Shown here one piece after another: positions 5,687 to 5,747 of a stretch of 5,747 nucleotides of DNA (position 1 is its first letter; every line of letters starts with the position of its first letter). The notes beneath the pieces were generated by a model. It was given only the letters and a program-made list of their open reading frames with translations, had not been told where the DNA came from and made no database searches. The DNA comes from Candidatus Caldarchaeum sp. (lineage in GTDB: Archaea > Thermoproteota > Nitrososphaeria_A > Caldarchaeales > Caldarchaeaceae), in the NCBI GenBank assembly GCA_025054515.1, contig JANWZT010000056.1:2015-7761 (forward strand), written 5' to 3'. The translations under genes and the position numbers were made by a program.

Positions 5687-5698
5687 GCTTATATATGC
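5687..5698. promoter_or_regulatory. TATA box in the divergent promoter (may serve both strands)
   Basis: This stretch reads GCTTATATATGC on the plus strand and GCATATATAAGC on the minus strand, so a TATA element is readable in both directions. Initiation about 26 bases away would fall near 5666 for the minus gene (GTG at 5659) and near 5719 for the plus gene (ATG at 5723). Both transcripts would be nearly leaderless. The fit on both sides rests on spacing only. Confidence 0.5.
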
Positions 5699-5704
5699 CC
5701 ATCA

Positions 5705-5720
5705 TAACGCCGTTATAACG
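5705..5720. promoter_or_regulatory. candidate operator copy 2: TAACG-C-CGTTA plus a third TAACG half-site
   Basis: TAACG (5705-5709), CGTTA (5711-5715) and TAACG (5716-5720) stand side by side, so CGTTATAACG is also a perfect palindrome. The cluster ends two bases before the ATG of the divergent gene and covers its predicted transcription start, a typical repressor position. It is the partner of the copy at 5630-5640. Confidence 0.55.
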
Positions 5721-5722
5721 AG

Positions 5723-5747
5723 ATGAAACGCAGAACCATAATCCAAA
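5723..5747 (+). CDS. start of a divergent gene, cut by the right edge (MKRRTIIQ...)
   Basis: An ATG at 5723 opens a frame reading MKRRTIIQ that stays open to the edge of the window. Support comes from position: it is about 30 bases downstream of a TATA box, is divergent from the HTH-ferritin-like gene, and sits just behind the TAACG operator cluster. It lacks a ribosome site, as a leaderless gene would. Eight codons are too few to name a product, and the basic start is not diagnostic. Confidence 0.4.

Noticed and set aside
5630..5715. The two TAACG-N-CGTTA copies as stem arms of one large RNA hairpin
   Set aside because: Each copy is itself an inverted repeat, and only one would lie within the predicted minus-strand transcript, so protein binding sites explain them better.
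5139..5726. Plus-strand frame of 195 codons opposite the HTH-ferritin-like gene
   Set aside because: It is antisense to a gene with a recognisable HTH, has no family features, and crosses the divergent promoter region.

Overview
The window is archaeal. The gene set has the family features of archaeal Pelota and of the archaeal TOPRIM-type DnaG. Several starts sit about 25 to 30 bases downstream of TATA-like boxes with little or no leader. Three genes appear to start at TTG or GTG. The lineage cannot be fixed from the sequence. A TACK-group or related thermophilic archaeon would fit, but that is a guess.

Left part (2-2303): the 3' two thirds of a pelota gene (ribosome rescue) runs in from the left edge. 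It is followed on the same strand by a small DUF411 metal-binding protein. A DnaG gene on the minus strand converges on DUF411 with one base between the stop codons. A 78-base divergent promoter region then separates dnaG from the metal transporter.

Middle part (2382-4923): a tightly overlapping three-gene operon encodes a cluster-9 (TroA/PsaA/ZnuA class) metal ABC importer, made up of a secreted binding protein, an ATPase and a membrane permease. The binding protein carries a His-His-Glu-Asp ligand set, the pattern of manganese/iron binders such as PsaA, rather than the three-His set of zinc binders. A cluster of three GGCTAAA half-sites lies across its start codon and is a good candidate operator.

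Right part (4874-5747): a minus-strand gene overlaps the permease end tail to tail by 50 bases. It encodes an unusual two-domain protein: an archaeal helix-turn-helix of the COG2522 type joined by a Gly-rich linker to a ferritin-like four-helix segment. Its promoter region is packed with inverted repeats: two copies of TAACG-N-CGTTA, an extra TAACG half-site, and a separate CGTGAAA-N6-TTTCACG. A divergent gene beginning MKRRTIIQ starts at 5723 and runs off the right edge.

The most interesting hypothesis is that the HTH-ferritin-like protein is a metal or redox sensor that controls its own promoter and the divergent gene, and perhaps the neighbouring Mn/Fe importer. The sequence supports the domain fusion and the repeats directly. 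The regulatory link is inference. No RNA genes, CRISPR arrays or mobile elements were seen, and no intergenic stretch exceeds 100 bases.
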